64,000 nucleotides of DNA from Tomocerus qinae (Eukaryota > Arthropoda > Collembola > Entomobryomorpha > Tomoceridae): the NCBI GenBank assembly GCA_020055645.1, contig CM034546.1:51522001-51586000 (forward strand), in the 5' to 3' direction. A model generated the notes under the pieces. It saw nothing but the letters and a program-made list of their open reading frames with translations. It searched no databases and was not told the DNA's origin. A program made the position numbers and the translations under genes. Shown piece by piece: positions 46,765 to 58,963 of the stretch (positions are counted from its first letter, which is position 1; each line of letters opens with the position of its first letter).

Positions 46765-48053
46765 ATGGCCACTGTCACTAGCGTTCCTCCAAGTGTCCCC
46801 ACATCGGTTTATAACGGTGGCAACAAAAAGTCATTGATGGTATTAGTCGGTGTATTTCTTGGAGCTATTCTTCTGATGTTTGTGGTTTACAAGACGTTTC
46901 CTGATCTTGAAGAGTAAGTTCAAAAATTAAATATATCTCGATTTGAAAATTGTAAACAAAAAATATATTGTTGATATTGTTCTACAGGAATGAGAAGCAA
47001 TATATTCAACTACCGAGAAATATAGACGAAGTTAAAGCCCTTGGAAATGTCTTAAGTCGATACAAAGAAAAGCACTATTTCTCCGTTCTATGTGGTATTT
47101 CTGTCATCTACATTTTGTAAGTGTCATACGTTTCGCTCCACATAATACAACTTTACATTTTTTGCTCGAAGTAGCGAAGTAAAGTAATAAAGCAAAAAAA
47201 GTTAGTTTTGGTTGTACGAAGGATTATTGCTGAAAATTCATAATATAATATATTTTTTTATTTGTAGGTTGCAAACGTTCGCCATACCTGGATCGATATT
47301 TTTATCAATTCTGTCAGGATATCTATTCTCATTTTGGATAGCCTTAGTTTTGGTATGCTTCTGCTCAGCAACCGGAGCGTCTTTGTGCTACGGCCTGTCG
47401 TTAATCGTTGGCAGAAGACTAATTTATAAATATTATCCAGAAAAAGTCCGCTTATGGTCCCAAACGGTTAGTGAATTGATTTGACAGTACTATTGACATT
47501 TGTTTGTACTTGTTATTTACAAAAGATTGACATTTTTGCATAATTGTTGTGTGCAGGTTGATAAGCATCGAGATAATCTTTTGAATTATATCGTATTTCT
47601 CCGCATAACACCTTTTCTACCCAACTGGTTCATTAACATTGCATCTCCCCTAATTGACGTTCCATTACTTCCGTTCTGGTTTGGAACATTCCTTGGTACG
47701 TTTTAACTTTTGCATCAGTATTGGCAAATAGTAGTTGTTGAATACTTTTTTATTTTAGAAGCAGTTAAAGTATTCAGTTTGGATTGGAATGTCGTATTTT
47801 GTTTGATAACTACCTACCTACTGATAAAATTAACCAATTAAAATTACTCAAACATTTAAAAAATTATTTAATGCGTTTTAATGTATTGTTCGTAGGCGTT
47901 GCTGCTCCATCACTTATTGCTATTCAAGCTGGCACGACACTTAGCCAATTGACATCTTCGGTTGTTGTTAGTTGGACATCATTAGCTATTTTATTCTGTC
48001 TTGCTTTATTGTCCCTGCTTCCTGTAATTTTGGATAAATTCCTTAAACCTTAA
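46765..48053 (+). CDS. TMEM41B: TMEM41B, ER lipid scramblase (VTT domain)
   Basis: Five exons: 46765-46913, 46988-47116, 47268-47466, 47557-47695, 47896-48053; phases close to 257 residues. The order is a short cytosolic head, membrane segment 1 (LMVLVGVFLGAILLMFVVY), a loop with LPRNIDEVKALGN, then the VTT/DedA-type core. The core has FAIPGSIFLSILSGYLF, CYGLSLIVGRRLIYKYYPEK, YIVFLRITPFLPNWFINIAS, PFWFGTFLGVAAPSLIAIQAG and a last helix ending at DKFLKP. The FLRITPFLPNWFIN motif is the hallmark. Family members scramble phospholipids in the ER and act in autophagosome and lipoprotein formation; the Drosophila ortholog is stasimon. It has the usual family length and nothing is missing. Confidence 0.95.
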
Positions 48054-49418
48054 AGATAAGTTTTCCTAAGAATTAGATTCAATAGGTCTAAAGCCCTTCA
48101 GCCAATATAAACAATAACAATAGTATCTTCCTGTAGAATTCGTTGTATGATGCCCTAAAATAAATAAATCGCCTTCTCCAATTCTGTCAATTGTTTTTGA
48201 CATGTTGCAATTAAGCTTTGTAGGTAGTTTTCATTTCTATAAAATTTGATACACACTGCCAATCGGAAATATAATTACAAAAAAGTGAAACCAAAAACAC
48301 TTGATAATTGACTTCCAACTATCACAACTATCGTTTAAAAGAGATAAGAAAGAAAGAAAAAAGTAAAAGAACAAATGGGGCATCAAATGGTTAAAATCGG
48401 ACATACTCCTGTTTTGTCGGCGAGGTTCTAAAGCCTAAAGGCAATGTAGCTTTAGTTCGGCACAAGGTAAGCTCTTGAGGCATATTGATGGCTCATTCGG
48501 AATATTGTTCTGCAAATCAAGTCAAGACTAATTCAGGCGTCGTCGAAACGTTTAAAGTTATACGGGAATACGTGAGAAAGTGTTATGCAACGTCGTAACC
48601 ATCACCACCATTGCTAGTACTGTTTTATACCACATCCATTTGACATGCTAGAGAGGTTTATCTTCTCTGTATGTGACTACTATTTGTCTGTCTGTCCGGG
48701 AACCCCTGTACACGTTAACTATAGAACAGTTTGAGATAGTGTTCAAATCAAAGTACAATCCACATGTAAATAGGAAGGCCGAGTTCGGGTATGATGTTTA
48801 AAATCGGCCATGTTATGAACAGAAGCGACTTTCAGTTTATGGCCTTCTTCCCCTGTCTGGGGAAGATCGTAACCTTTTTATTAGTGTCCTTGGATCAGTT
48901 AGATTTCAATCTAGACAGCTATTCACGATTTTGTACAAATAAATATAGCCGAAATTACATCGATTATCAGTTTTTCAAGTTTTTGTACCCCTTCCCCAGT
49001 CAGGGGATGTGGTGTCCGTTACCTGTCTGCATTTGATCGTTGAGTGGAACTGAAGGTACGTCAATTCTTAATTATTTTAAGTTTTTGAATCCCTCCCCTG
49101 GTCAGCGTAAACGAATTTGCCCATTTACGAACTCATGTCATCCTTTTCATCTGAATATTTTAAAATTTAAAGACTGTACCTCAAACCCAAACTATTTGAT
49201 AGTTATCGTGTAGAGGGATTTCTATAGACAGACCGACAGACAGAAAACGTCGTATAAGAGCTCGTTCGAAAGTTAACAAACAATGTGACATTTCTAAGTA
49301 GGTCAACGTTAGTTGAAGGTCAAAGGTCACAATATTTAAGCTCAAAATAAACTCCTCTATTATTACATTTTCATTTTATTTACACGGTTTACTCTTTGAG
49401 TCAATACATCTACTGTAA
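48054..49418. other. TMEM41B 3' region and repeat-derived sequence
   Basis: Overlapping AATAAA-like signals lie near 48160. From about 48360 to 49260 the text is less AT-rich and includes tgtctgtctgtccgggaacccc and gacagaccgacagacagaaaa. It looks like a decayed interspersed repeat of unknown class. No gene supported. Confidence 0.4.
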
Positions 49419-49985
49419 TTTGTTACAGAGATCGAAATTGTACTCAAAACTCTTTTTTGAGTAATAGAGTAGAACTCAACTCCCCTTAAATCACTCTTTT
49501 GAAAAGAGTAAAGAGTGATTGAGTTGAATAATGTCTCGTGGTAAAAGGAGTGAAGAGTGGTTGAGGTGAGTAATGCATCTTAGTAGAAAGAGTAAAGATT
49601 GGTTGAGTTGAGTACGAATTCTTGGCAAAAAGAGAAAAGAGTGTTTGAGTTGAGAACGACCTCCTGGCAAAAATTAGTAAAGAGTGTTTGAGTTGAGTAT
49701 AGCCACTGCCGAAAAGAGTACTGAGTGGTTGAGTTGAGCCTAGCTACTTGCCAAAAAGAGTAAAGAGTGGTTGAGTTGAGTACGACCTCTTGGCAAAAAG
49801 AGTAAAGAGTGTTTGAGTTGAATGTAGCCACTTGCCGAAAAGAGTAATGAGTGGTTGAGTTGAGCATAGCTACTTGCCAAAAAGAGTAAAGAGTGGTTGA
49901 GTTGAGTACGACCTCTTGACCAAAAAGAGTAAAGAGTAGACCCAACTCAAAACTCACGCTTTTTTCGATCTCTTGATTTGTTACA
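49419..49985. mobile_element. Minisatellite element with 9-bp target duplication
   Basis: The element proper is 49428-49976. The short inverted ends are GAGATCGAAA and TTTCGATCTC (the right end has four more bases, TTGA). The 9-bp direct repeat tttgttaca flanks it on both sides (49419-49427 and 49977-49985). The interior is about eight units of 55-62 bases built on agtaaagagtggttgagttg and a spacer such as acgacctcttggc. A 9-bp duplication suggests a Mutator-type non-autonomous element. The 125-codon minus frame is a repeat artefact. Confidence 0.7.
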
Positions 49986-50263
49986 TGTAACTTATTTGGT
50001 GTAGAAAATATATTTATACAGAGAGAGATTAGATAACATATTGTTTCAGTGAGTGACCTGAAGTCAAGCTTGTATTATCTCAAATGATATAATAATGTAT
50101 AAAAGCAACTTTGATAGCAGTTGAATCGTACCATAAGAGTTAATAATTGTAAACGCCCCTAAAATCAGTTGTTTCAACTGCATATAATTAGAAAGTCGAT
50201 ATGATAAGTATATATCATTTGTGTTACATCGTACTAAGTTACATTTTGTATTAACAATTAACA

Positions 50264-53200
50264 ATGGAGCCTATGATAAAAAACAATTTTGTCTACCTGA
50301 GCGAACATCTGCAAAACCTTCCTCAAATTCTAAATCATCTGATCCAGAAAAATATAATTTCTATTAACGAAAGAGAAGAAATTGTAAGCCAATTTTAAAT
50401 TCCTTTTTTTAAATAGGTTTCATAATAATTGACGTTCACGTTGGCACTTTTGGTGGGCAGAACATGAACAAGGTACATGGACTATTTATGTTGGCCCACC
50501 AAAAGTGCCTAACCGTGAAAACGTCAATTCTGAATTGTAGCAAAGAATTACATTTTCACAGATCCCTAGTTTAGTCTTTAATTTAATCCCAACGCACACA
50601 AATTGTTGTCCCATCATATATCATATTGCGCTATGCTTAATTGACATTTGTAATGTTTTTTAAGATTTTGCCACACAAAACTCGTCTGACGCAGACGACC
50701 GATCTGTTAAATCTGCTTCTCAAAAAGGAACCCTCTATTTCTGATGTCATTCTAACCATTTTTAATATCACCGGAAATAAAAGCTGTGTTGATGTAATAG
50801 AAGGAAAATATTCTGACGCAACTGTAGAATATTCTTTTTGCCCATTAGAGAAAAAATGGTGGCCAGAAGAAAAATCATTAGTGAATTCCTTCCACGAAAG
50901 ACGAAATTTAAATGGAGTTCTTTTAGTTGAAGAATTATACGCTGAATTGATTAGAAATACATGCAGCATGACTGTAATTAGTCAAAAGGTTACCGTATCA
51001 GGTTTCGGAGGAGTTGGGAAGACAACAATGGCGAAATGGTACGCTTCCTACTATCAAGAAGAGTACGAGCAAATAATTTGGATCGACTGTGGCGAAGGCA
51101 GTTTGTATTACTCTTTCACCAAATTATTTGCAGATTTAAACAAACGGATGCCTAAACAGGATCAGATGACCGATATTCTTAAAAACATGGCACAGTCTTG
51201 TTTCGAAATGTTATCTAATTGCAAATGTCTTTTAATTTATGACAATGCAGAATGTTATGTTGGATCAGAAGGGATTAAAGACGTTCTTCCTCCAAAAAAC
51301 AACAGAAATTTCCACACAATAATTACCTCTAGAAATCGGGACTGGGGACATCAAACTGGCTATGGGAAAATCGAAGAATTTCATTTGGATGTTTTCAATG
51401 AAGAGGAAAGTGTGGCTTTTTTCTCAAACAATCTAATTATATCGTTCCAAAAGTACCAATTAGTAGAAGTCGCTCAATTATTAGGCCATTTACCTCTCGC
51501 TCTTCAAATTGCCGTTGCTGCACTAAATCAAAAGAAAATTTCACTCCGGGACTACATTGTCAGAATTGAAAATACAGATGTGATCGTCAGTGGCCTGGTT
51601 ACATTGGATGATTATGAAAAGTCGATTTGTAAAACAATGAGTGTTTCTTTGGAACTGATTCGTAAGAATGAATACTTTGGAGAACTGGCAAGCAACATAT
51701 TAAAGTCACTGGGTTACCTACGTCCTGATGACAATGAAGGCGAGTTGTTTGCAGAAATAGAAAATGTTCCTTTGGAGCAGGTAGAAAATGCAATCGATTT
51801 ACTAGATCAGCACTCACTGATATCTAAAGTTGTGAAGGATTTTGGTGTAATTACTGTCACAACAGTCAATATCCATAGATTATTGCAGCAAGTATTACGC
51901 TACAACGAAAAGATGGACGAAATAAATATTTTGAAGAAAGTTCTCGGCTGCGATGGATTTTTGCACTACAAATTAGTTCCATATATGCATTTGGAAAAGG
52001 AAAATGCAAGACAATTTCAAAACGTGAAAATTCAATTAATGGAACGATTGCATCTCAAAGATTTCTTAAAGGAACGGAGGTTTAACGAAGCCACGAAACT
52101 CGCACACATGATATTGCTTGATCATTACAAGGGCGAGTCGTCATCGGGAATCAAGAAATTGAAAAAATGTGCCCCAAACATAAAACAGTTTTTTAAAGTC
52201 AAAAGGAAATGCAATAAAAACCCATTGAGTTATGCTGTCAGTCTTTATCATTATGGAATTTGTTTGTACATGGAAAGACGGCTTGGCGAATGCTTAAAGG
52301 TTTTTGAGGAATTAGTATCCCTTTTAAAAACTTTCCCCCCTGACAGTTTTGACTCGGATAATTATATGCAAATTTTAGAGGGCAAGGTCTCAATGGTTGC
52401 TGCAGAATTATGGTTAATACATTTGAAAGTTCAAATGGGTCTTTTACAGAAGGACGAAATATTATCAAGTTGTGCAAGTAATGACGAACGTAGAAATATA
52501 TTGGATTTGTCTGGAAATTCTGACAGCATCCCTATCGATCTCAATTTGCTGCAAGTAAGAAATACAGCCAATATAATTTTAAGAGGACTTAACATTCTCT
52601 ACAATGAAAATGACAAAAATAAATCATTCTTGTGCGACACTACATTCAAAAGTATAATCTTTAATCAAACAACATTTGTCAATTCAGACAGAAGCGCAAT
52701 TGAAGACGTAATTGATTTCAATGACTTACCATACAAATCCGATCAGATTGAAATTTTTGATTGCAAAAATAGAATTCATGTTAATTTGCATTTGTTGCCA
52801 CCATCGCTGACAAAACTTTCGGTGCAAAATGTGAGTCTAAACTTTAATACACACGAGCGCAAAATCCCTTGTTTACTAACGTCACTGAAGCTGATAAATA
52901 TCAGCCAAGAAATCAATATTAATGAGTTCATTTCCGATTGTGAATGTTTAGAAGAACTCACTTTGGCGAATTCTCAGTTTAATATAAATTTTTTTTCTCT
53001 CCCATCGTCTCTATTGACATTAAAGCTAATCGATATTGAATTATGCGAACAGAATTTCACTTCAATGCCACCACATGTGATAAACCTACAGTCCCTCTCC
53101 CTTTCTGGTTATTCATTGAAGGATATTGAAAAAATTGTTGAGATTATCCATTGCGATATGTTAATAGTCCTTAGTTTCCGCTATGACGAGTGTGAGAAAT

Positions 53201-53472
53201 TAAGGTTAAAAGAAACGCCAATTGGATTTTATGACGTTAATGGCAGTGAGTCTACAGTTCTAGCCACAGAAATTCATCCGGAAAGTGAGAAAATTTTGCT
53301 TAATATTATTAACAAAGCTAAGTCAGTTGCCATCAAAGACATTCCGTTGTTCAAAAATCCTGAACTGTTAAAATTGAACACTAGTACCAAGTGGCGCTGT
53401 GCCTTGATTCAAAATGGAAAAGCGAGAGAAATAAACACAGACGAGGAAAAAGAAATATTTAGGTACTATTGA
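50264..53472 (+). CDS. CARD / NB-ARC / LRR-like protein (NLR- or APAF1-like)
   Basis: Two exons, 50264-50383 and 50665-53472, phase 0, 975 residues. Residues 1-85 read as a CARD split by the intron: YLSEHLQNLPQILNHLIQKN and EREEI, then ILPHKTRLTQTTDLLNLLLK. The NB-ARC ATPase follows with the P-loop GFGGVGKTTMAK (about 153-164), kinase-2 CLLIYDNAE (228-236), TIITSRN (258-264), LGHLPLALQIA (313-323), a winged-helix region and VNIHRLLQQVLR (441-452) at the MHD-like position. A helical, perhaps TPR-like part follows (SLYHYGICLYMERRLGECLKVF). Residues about 720-890 are irregular leucine-rich repeats (LPPSLTKLSVQNVSL, LPSSLLTLKLIDI, LQSLSLSGYSL). There are no WD40 repeats, unlike APAF1/Dark. It is likely an intracellular oligomerising sensor that recruits a CARD partner such as a caspase. 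Confidence 0.82.
50428..50526. repeat. Hairpin repeat in the intron of the NB-ARC gene
   Basis: Arms gacgttcacgttggcac..ttggtggg and cccaccaaaagtgcc..cgtgaaaacgtc face each other around about 35 bases. It is short, non-coding and MITE-like. It lies wholly in the intron between the CARD halves. Confidence 0.6.
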
Positions 53473-53780
53473 AATTAACTTCCATTCCACATAACTTTGT
53501 TTATGATTATACGTAATTGTACATCCATTTAGAAAGATTTTTTTGACCTTGCATTTAGACAAGAAGGTGTAAAGAGCTTAAAATGTATGTTGTTATCGAT
53601 TCCCTCTTAGTTGAATGAGGTTGTAATGTAACGTTTAAGTAACAAGTAAGCTTCTATATAGTTAGCAATAGGAATTCAGCTATGTAATACTATGTAAGGC
53701 GATTATCATGTATCAGTATATGTCTACACAGAACCCGTTGATTCTTAAAATTGTTTATGAAGTATGTTTATGTGGATCCA
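53473..53780. other. 3' region of the NB-ARC gene
   Basis: About 300 bases of AT-rich sequence with no ORF, presumably the 3' untranslated region of the NB-ARC gene. No canonical AATAAA was identified with confidence. Confidence 0.4.
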
Positions 53781-54874
53781 GAAATTTTCACATCTAAAGT
53801 TTTACATCCTGGGGTAGTGAAGTTTTACAACCAGCCACCGCAGTTTTACAACCAGCCACTGCAGTTTTACAACCACACACTGCAGTTTTACAACCAGCCA
53901 CTGCAGTTATACATCCACAAACGGCAGTTTTACAACCTTACAAATGTAACGAACTCAAAGTTTGGTAAAACCTAAATAAATGCTTAATAATTATATTAAG
54001 ACGAAGTGATATGGTATATTGCTGAAAGGTTATTTAATGCATTTAAAGTAAAGAAAACAGTCAATGAAAAAGGTTAAACATGGTCAATGTCAAATAAGGA
54101 TAAGTAATATGTAAACGTTGAATCAATCTTATAATTTACGACGTTTTATGTATTCTTTCTCCGATATGTAGCCTGACTCTTTAGCAGGGGACATTTCACT
54201 AGTTGTTGAATTTTTTGCTGGGAATTTCTTTTTTCCTTTGTTTATGTGGTGATTTTTTAGCAAATTAGCAATTGAGCGGCAGTAAATTGCCATGTCCACT
54301 GTATTGTATGTTGCCATGGTCTTTTTCAACCTATCATCTATGTCTGTGGTAGTCCAGAAGAGCAGGGGCCCCAGTAGCGCTATTGGCTAGTCCACAGGAG
54401 CACTGCTCTTGGGGCTTAGCCATACGCGCTATTGACTTTGGTCCATAGGAGCAGTTCTGATTTCTGTACAGTAGCAGTAAGCTGTACAGCAACATGATTG
54501 TGATTTACTTTTATGCACTATTAAGTTTACATTCATTGTATGTAAATACAATCATAATCTCTACCTACCTTTTACATTTGAATGGAGCATTTACCATAAT
54601 GCACCATTCCTTCGGCTATTAACCAAACTTCGTCTTAATATAATTATTAAGCATTTATTTAGGTTTTACCAAACTTTGAGTTCATTACATTTGTAAGGTT
54701 GTAAAACTGCCGTTTGTGGATGTATAACTGCAGTGGCTGGTTGTAAAACTGCAGTGGCTGGTTGTAAAACTGCAGTGTGTGGTTGTAAAACTGCAGTGGC
54801 TGGTTGTAAAACTGCGGTGGCTGGTTGTAAAACTTCACTACCCCAGGATGTAAAACTTTAGATGTGAAAATTCC
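53781..54874. mobile_element. Fold-back element with tandem repeats in its inverted ends
   Basis: The left inverted repeat is 53781-54006 and the right 54628-54874. Each begins (G)GAAATTTTCACATC-like, then has several 21-base units containing gttttacaaccagccactg, then a unique part ending ttatattaagacgaag. The right arm has one more unit than the left. The 620-base interior has no convincing gene (the 66-codon minus frame at 54129-54329 is unsupported). No clear target duplication was found. Confidence 0.8.
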
Positions 54875-55380
54875 CAATACCTGTTTATGTATGTAACTAA
54901 TTAGTTAATAATCCATATTTAAATTGAATTACTAAATGGCTGTTAGAGAGAGTTTACTCTCAGCCGTGAGAAACAACGTATATTAATGTTTCAATAAATG
55001 CCAACATATTCCTAATTACTTGGAAGATATTGCTATAGCGAAATAACTTCATTTAAATTTTTGCCGTTCATTAATTAAAGATATATTTCACTTGGTATTT
55101 AATGTGAGGCAAAAGAGGTGAATTATATCAACACAAAACATAATCTTTACTGAAACATTCTTTCACATTTATTTTGATGTTTTCACATGTATAAAATACA
55201 TTTACCATGAAAATTAAATTGAAAATGTTAATACTAACTTATTTACAGCGTCCATTGGACACTACAAGCGTCTCATTATGATGTAAAGTTATTTGATGAT
55301 GTATAGTTAATGAAATTAAATTTTCATTGAATAATAAATCCATTTCTATGTGTAACTAATAGTGTAAATAATAGTATTAA
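54875..55380. other. Intergenic, downstream of the lectin
   Basis: AT-rich and without a gene. It should include the 3' untranslated region of the C-type lectin, which is transcribed leftward. Confidence 0.45.
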
Positions 55381-56234
55381 TTACTGAAAAATAACTTCTT
55401 TTTTGCACAAATAGAAGGCACCATTAGTACAGGAACGATCGTTAAGATAATATTTAGTGTAAAATTCAGTCCATAAACACAGATCCACGCAATTTTCTTT
55501 TCCCTCCTTATCACTAGGTTGTCCAGGCTCAAAAAATAATTGAGAAATTGGTTTTCCATTTGCCATCCAAATATATTTTCCGTCTTCGAAGGAATCCGAC
55601 CCTGATGTCCAAACACAATTTCCTCCTGTCATTCCTATGAAAAGAAGTTAGGAATGTATTATAAATAAGATAACCTTATCCACCATAATATCCACTTTAT
55701 TTCTAATATACTTATATGTAGTAATTAAATATATTAGATTAAAATAGATTAATTAAATGTCTCACCTGAACGGTTAAGAAAGGTATTTATGTAGAGAAAT
55801 TCTCGTTGCGTCTCGATAGAAATCAACTCGGCATTTTCCTCTTTACAAAGTTTGTAGGCTTCAATCCATGTCACCTAAAATAATATTAAGTTTTTAGAAT
55901 GTCTAAATTATCACTATTGAAAGCGTAATCGAAAAAATATAATATTACACACGTACAGCGCTTTCAAAGTAAAGTGTGTAGTAGTTTTGAATAAAGTGAA
56001 CATCGTCTTCGGATGTTATAGATATCTCCTCATATCTAAATACAATTAAAAGGTAAAATTTCTATTAAGTTATTTGAAATTCCTCAACAATTTTTGTTTT
56101 AATAATATTTTAAACCATTCAAACAATTTTACTTACACTTTTGGCATAACTTGAGTACTGCTATTGTTGCAAGAAATAAAATTGAAAAGTAAATATGCTG
56201 TAATTATGAACCCAAATTTGTCAAAACTCCCCAT
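55381..56234 (-). CDS. Secreted C-type lectin-like protein
   Basis: Four exons on the minus strand, 56234-56137, 56035-55957, 55874-55766 and 55634-55381; phases 2, 0 and 1 close to 179 residues. A signal peptide (MGSFDKFGFIITAYLLFNFISC) is followed by a single carbohydrate-recognition-like domain. Its elements are YYTLYFESAVTWIEAYKLC, ENAELISIETQREFLYIN, CVWTSGSD, KYIWMANGKPI, EPGQPSDKEGKENCV, YLNDRSC and YLCKK. The cysteine pattern is that of a two-disulphide CRD plus one extra pair candidate (ENCVDLC). The calcium motif reads EPG..QPSD instead of a clean EPN or QPD, so sugar binding is uncertain. Such lectins act in the haemolymph or gut in recognition of microbes; that role is inferred. 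Confidence 0.88.
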
Positions 56235-57378
56235 TCTGACGAATTGTGTAAAACTAACGCAACAATAATGAAGACTGCACAAAACAAACTTGAGTAGTTT
56301 TTAGGAAGCAATACTAATCAATAGCACTTCTTAAAACAAACTGCGACAAATAAACTGTGTATATTGCCGTTCGTGAAGTTTTTTAACCTTTACCTTTACA
56401 AGATGGGAACATTATCGCTGAGATGAAATGTCTATAGCAATAACAATACGTATTTCTTATCTTTTAGTGTATATTAAGTTAATACCATAATAATAACATA
56501 AGTCTTGAGCATGCCCTCAGGAGTGGAGGGCGCCGGTGCGGTGGTGGTTCCTTGTAATATATTAATCTTCTACATAATGAGTTAATAATTTCTTACTGAT
56601 ATTATTTTTGTAAACTTCATAGAAATCGTTCTTTTTGTATCTATGCTACCATATCAGGACAGGATCAGATATACATTGCATACCTATATGTGCATTATGT
56701 GGATATTTGTATTCTGAACACAAATGGGTAATAGGTAGTATAGGAAGGTCTTGAGATAAATTATATTTATACGTATGCTGTGTAGTTCTAGGTCTAGGAG
56801 TACGGTGCGTAGTCTCATCCAATAATCCAATTTCATGGAATTCAGCAAACTGCCTACTATTCCAGTTTCTTTAGATTGTGGTATTTAGCTTACATAGTCT
56901 AAACCTAATTGCATTTTTAAACTTATGTTTACCATTAGTACTAAATACGTACATATAATAATATGTTATATTCTCAAGCCATAACATAACAACATAACAT
57001 TAAGCCACGTTTTATGGGTATGCAGGCATCGAAAAATTTTGTCAATCTGATTGCTGTGAAATTTGAACCTTGTTCTACACTTCAACCTCAAAGTAACTTT
57101 AAGTTCTTGAGCCAATATAGAATACCAGGATCCTAGGCGAGCTAATACCAGGGAATTGGAGAGTAGGCGGTGTAACTGGAAATTTCCCTTTTTATTTTTC
57201 CTGCCTGGATACAATAAGTTATTAAATGACAAAGCAAATTATTATAATGTACAGTAAGTTATTAAATGATAAAATAAGTTATTAAGTTTTACAAGGCTTG
57301 TTTAATTGCGTTACAAACATTTCAAGTGCTGTCTTACATTTTGCAACGAACGATTGGTTATTCTTTTGTTACTTAGCA
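56235..57378. other. Upstream region of chemoreceptor copy A
   Basis: From about 56500 this is the 5' part of a duplicated block that recurs at 60395-60595 and 61580-62159. Shared text includes cttgagcatgccctcagga and gggaattggagagtaggcgg. Three imperfect copies of aagttattaaatgata lie just before the start codon. No gene in between. Confidence 0.6.
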
Positions 57379-58963
57379 ATGACGGAGGCTGCTCTGAAAG
57401 CAATTGACAAATATTTTTCGTTTTATATGACCTTTTGCTGTACCCCATTCCATTGGAATAAAAAAACTCAAACTTTGAGTAAAACCACAGACAAACTTCA
57501 ATTGCTCCATTTATACTCTACCTTCACTTTTGGAAATGTCGTATGGATTTACCAAGCACTTCGGATTGTCAAAGAAATTTTCTCTCGAGACGAGGAGAAT
57601 TTCACCACTGACCAAATCATCATGTACATCTTCTACGGTCTAATAATTTTCATTGCATGTGGGATAAACGCCATTATAATACTTCAAACTGAAACTATCT
57701 TCGCGTATATAAACCAAGGCTTGCGAACGGATAAATTGCTCAGAGGTCTGTATCTGTACTATCATTATTTACATTAATCCTTATTTTTTTGTATTAATAA
57801 TCTATTTAGAGGTAATCATGTAAAGGTTGCATGTTATTAGAGTATTCCTATAAGTTTACACAATGAGATTTACACAGAGAGCACGAACAAAGGTGTTCAC
57901 TGAACCGCGAACTCGCCTATTATATTTTTATCGGTTTTATTTTTCTTCAATCTCATTGTGTAAACTTATAGGAATACTCTTATACAAAGAATATTCAGAA
58001 CCAAAGGTTTTATTTTACGTAATACTGTATAAATGCAAATCTATTTACATGTACAGCTAAACTTTGTCCTCCACTGAGAGGAAAACGTTACAAGGAGAAA
58101 ACATGGGAGAAAGTTCTGCTGAAACTTGTACCAGGGACATTTATTTGTTCAGTATTTGGAGGTTGTCTGTCAATGGCACTTCCTTTGGACCCTCTTCAGG
58201 TAAAAATAATATTTTTTAATACTATTCATCCAAATCTATCGATTCAAAGAACTTTGAAAACATTCTAAAACATTTTAATTGCCTCCTTTAGCGGTTCATC
58301 ATTCACCATTTCCCAAAAATCTATGTACAATACAAGTTGTACATAAGAATTACGGCCTTGTTTGTGATTCCAATCTGTGGTTGCTACATTTGGAGCCCAA
58401 TTGTTTTTATCATCACAATGGGATTAGTCTATGTGAACGGAGCTACATTTTGGTTCACTTCTTTGACCAGGAGAAGCAAAGAAGAAGATGGCAAACGAGT
58501 GATGGCAGCAATTGATCTGAACACGAAGCGGGGACGAGATCTCATGCTCAATATCTACAGTTCTTTCCAATTACTAAATGATCAATTCAATCGGCTAGCC
58601 CACTACATTGCCCCAACTGCTATTGCTATATCGTCTCTGGTGGCAATATTCTGCAACTTTGGAACCGTGAAGCTGTACAAAGTCATTCCAATGCCAGGCT
58701 ACTTGTTGATGCCGCTGATCTCTGTTATCTTCTACCTTGTATACGGTTTTTTTCTCCCTGCTGCTGTCAAACTACACAGCGAATCTCTCACGTTTGTAAA
58801 AATGTGCCAGCATTTTCCAGATAAAGCCATTCGCAGACGAGGAGCTGCTTTGCGTCCGAATTCAATCAAAATTGGGCCCTTCTTTTCATTGCGTCGAGGA
58901 ATAACGTTGGAATTCTTTGCCTATGTAACAGAGTTTTCCATTAATTTAATAATGTCATTTTAA
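57379..58963 (+). CDS. Putative gustatory receptor, tandem copy A
   Basis: Exons 57379-57745, 58057-58199 and 58292-58963 (367, 143 and 672 bases) give 393 residues, the usual length of arthropod gustatory receptors. The start is the Met of MTEAALKAIDKYFSF, conserved in copy B. Hydrophobic segments follow one another in the expected seven-helix spacing, for example TFGNVVWIYQALRIV, IIMYIFYGLIIFIACGINAI, FICSVFGGCLSMALPL, ITALFVIPICGCYIW, FIITMGLVYVNGATFWF, ISSLVAIFCNFGTVKLY and YLLMPLISVIFYLVYGFF. The C-terminus FFSLRRGITLEFFAYVTEF resembles the helix 7 end of insect GRs, but the TYhhhhhQF signature is not clean. It would be a ligand-gated cation channel of chemosensory cells. Family assignment is by pattern only. 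Confidence 0.7.
57839..57980. repeat. MITE-like hairpin in intron 1 of chemoreceptor A
   Basis: 142 bases with perfect inverted ends of 31 bases beginning AGAGTATTCCTATAAG. It is absent from the same intron of copy B (311 versus 160 bases), so it arrived after the duplication. No certain target duplication was seen. Confidence 0.75.

Noticed and set aside
49580..49957. 125-codon minus-strand open frame with repeated YSFxQ text
   Set aside because: Product of the 55-62-base tandem repeat; no other coding evidence.
53751..54877. Open frames of 72-74 codons with repeated FYNQP text
   Set aside because: Product of the 21-base units in the fold-back element arms.
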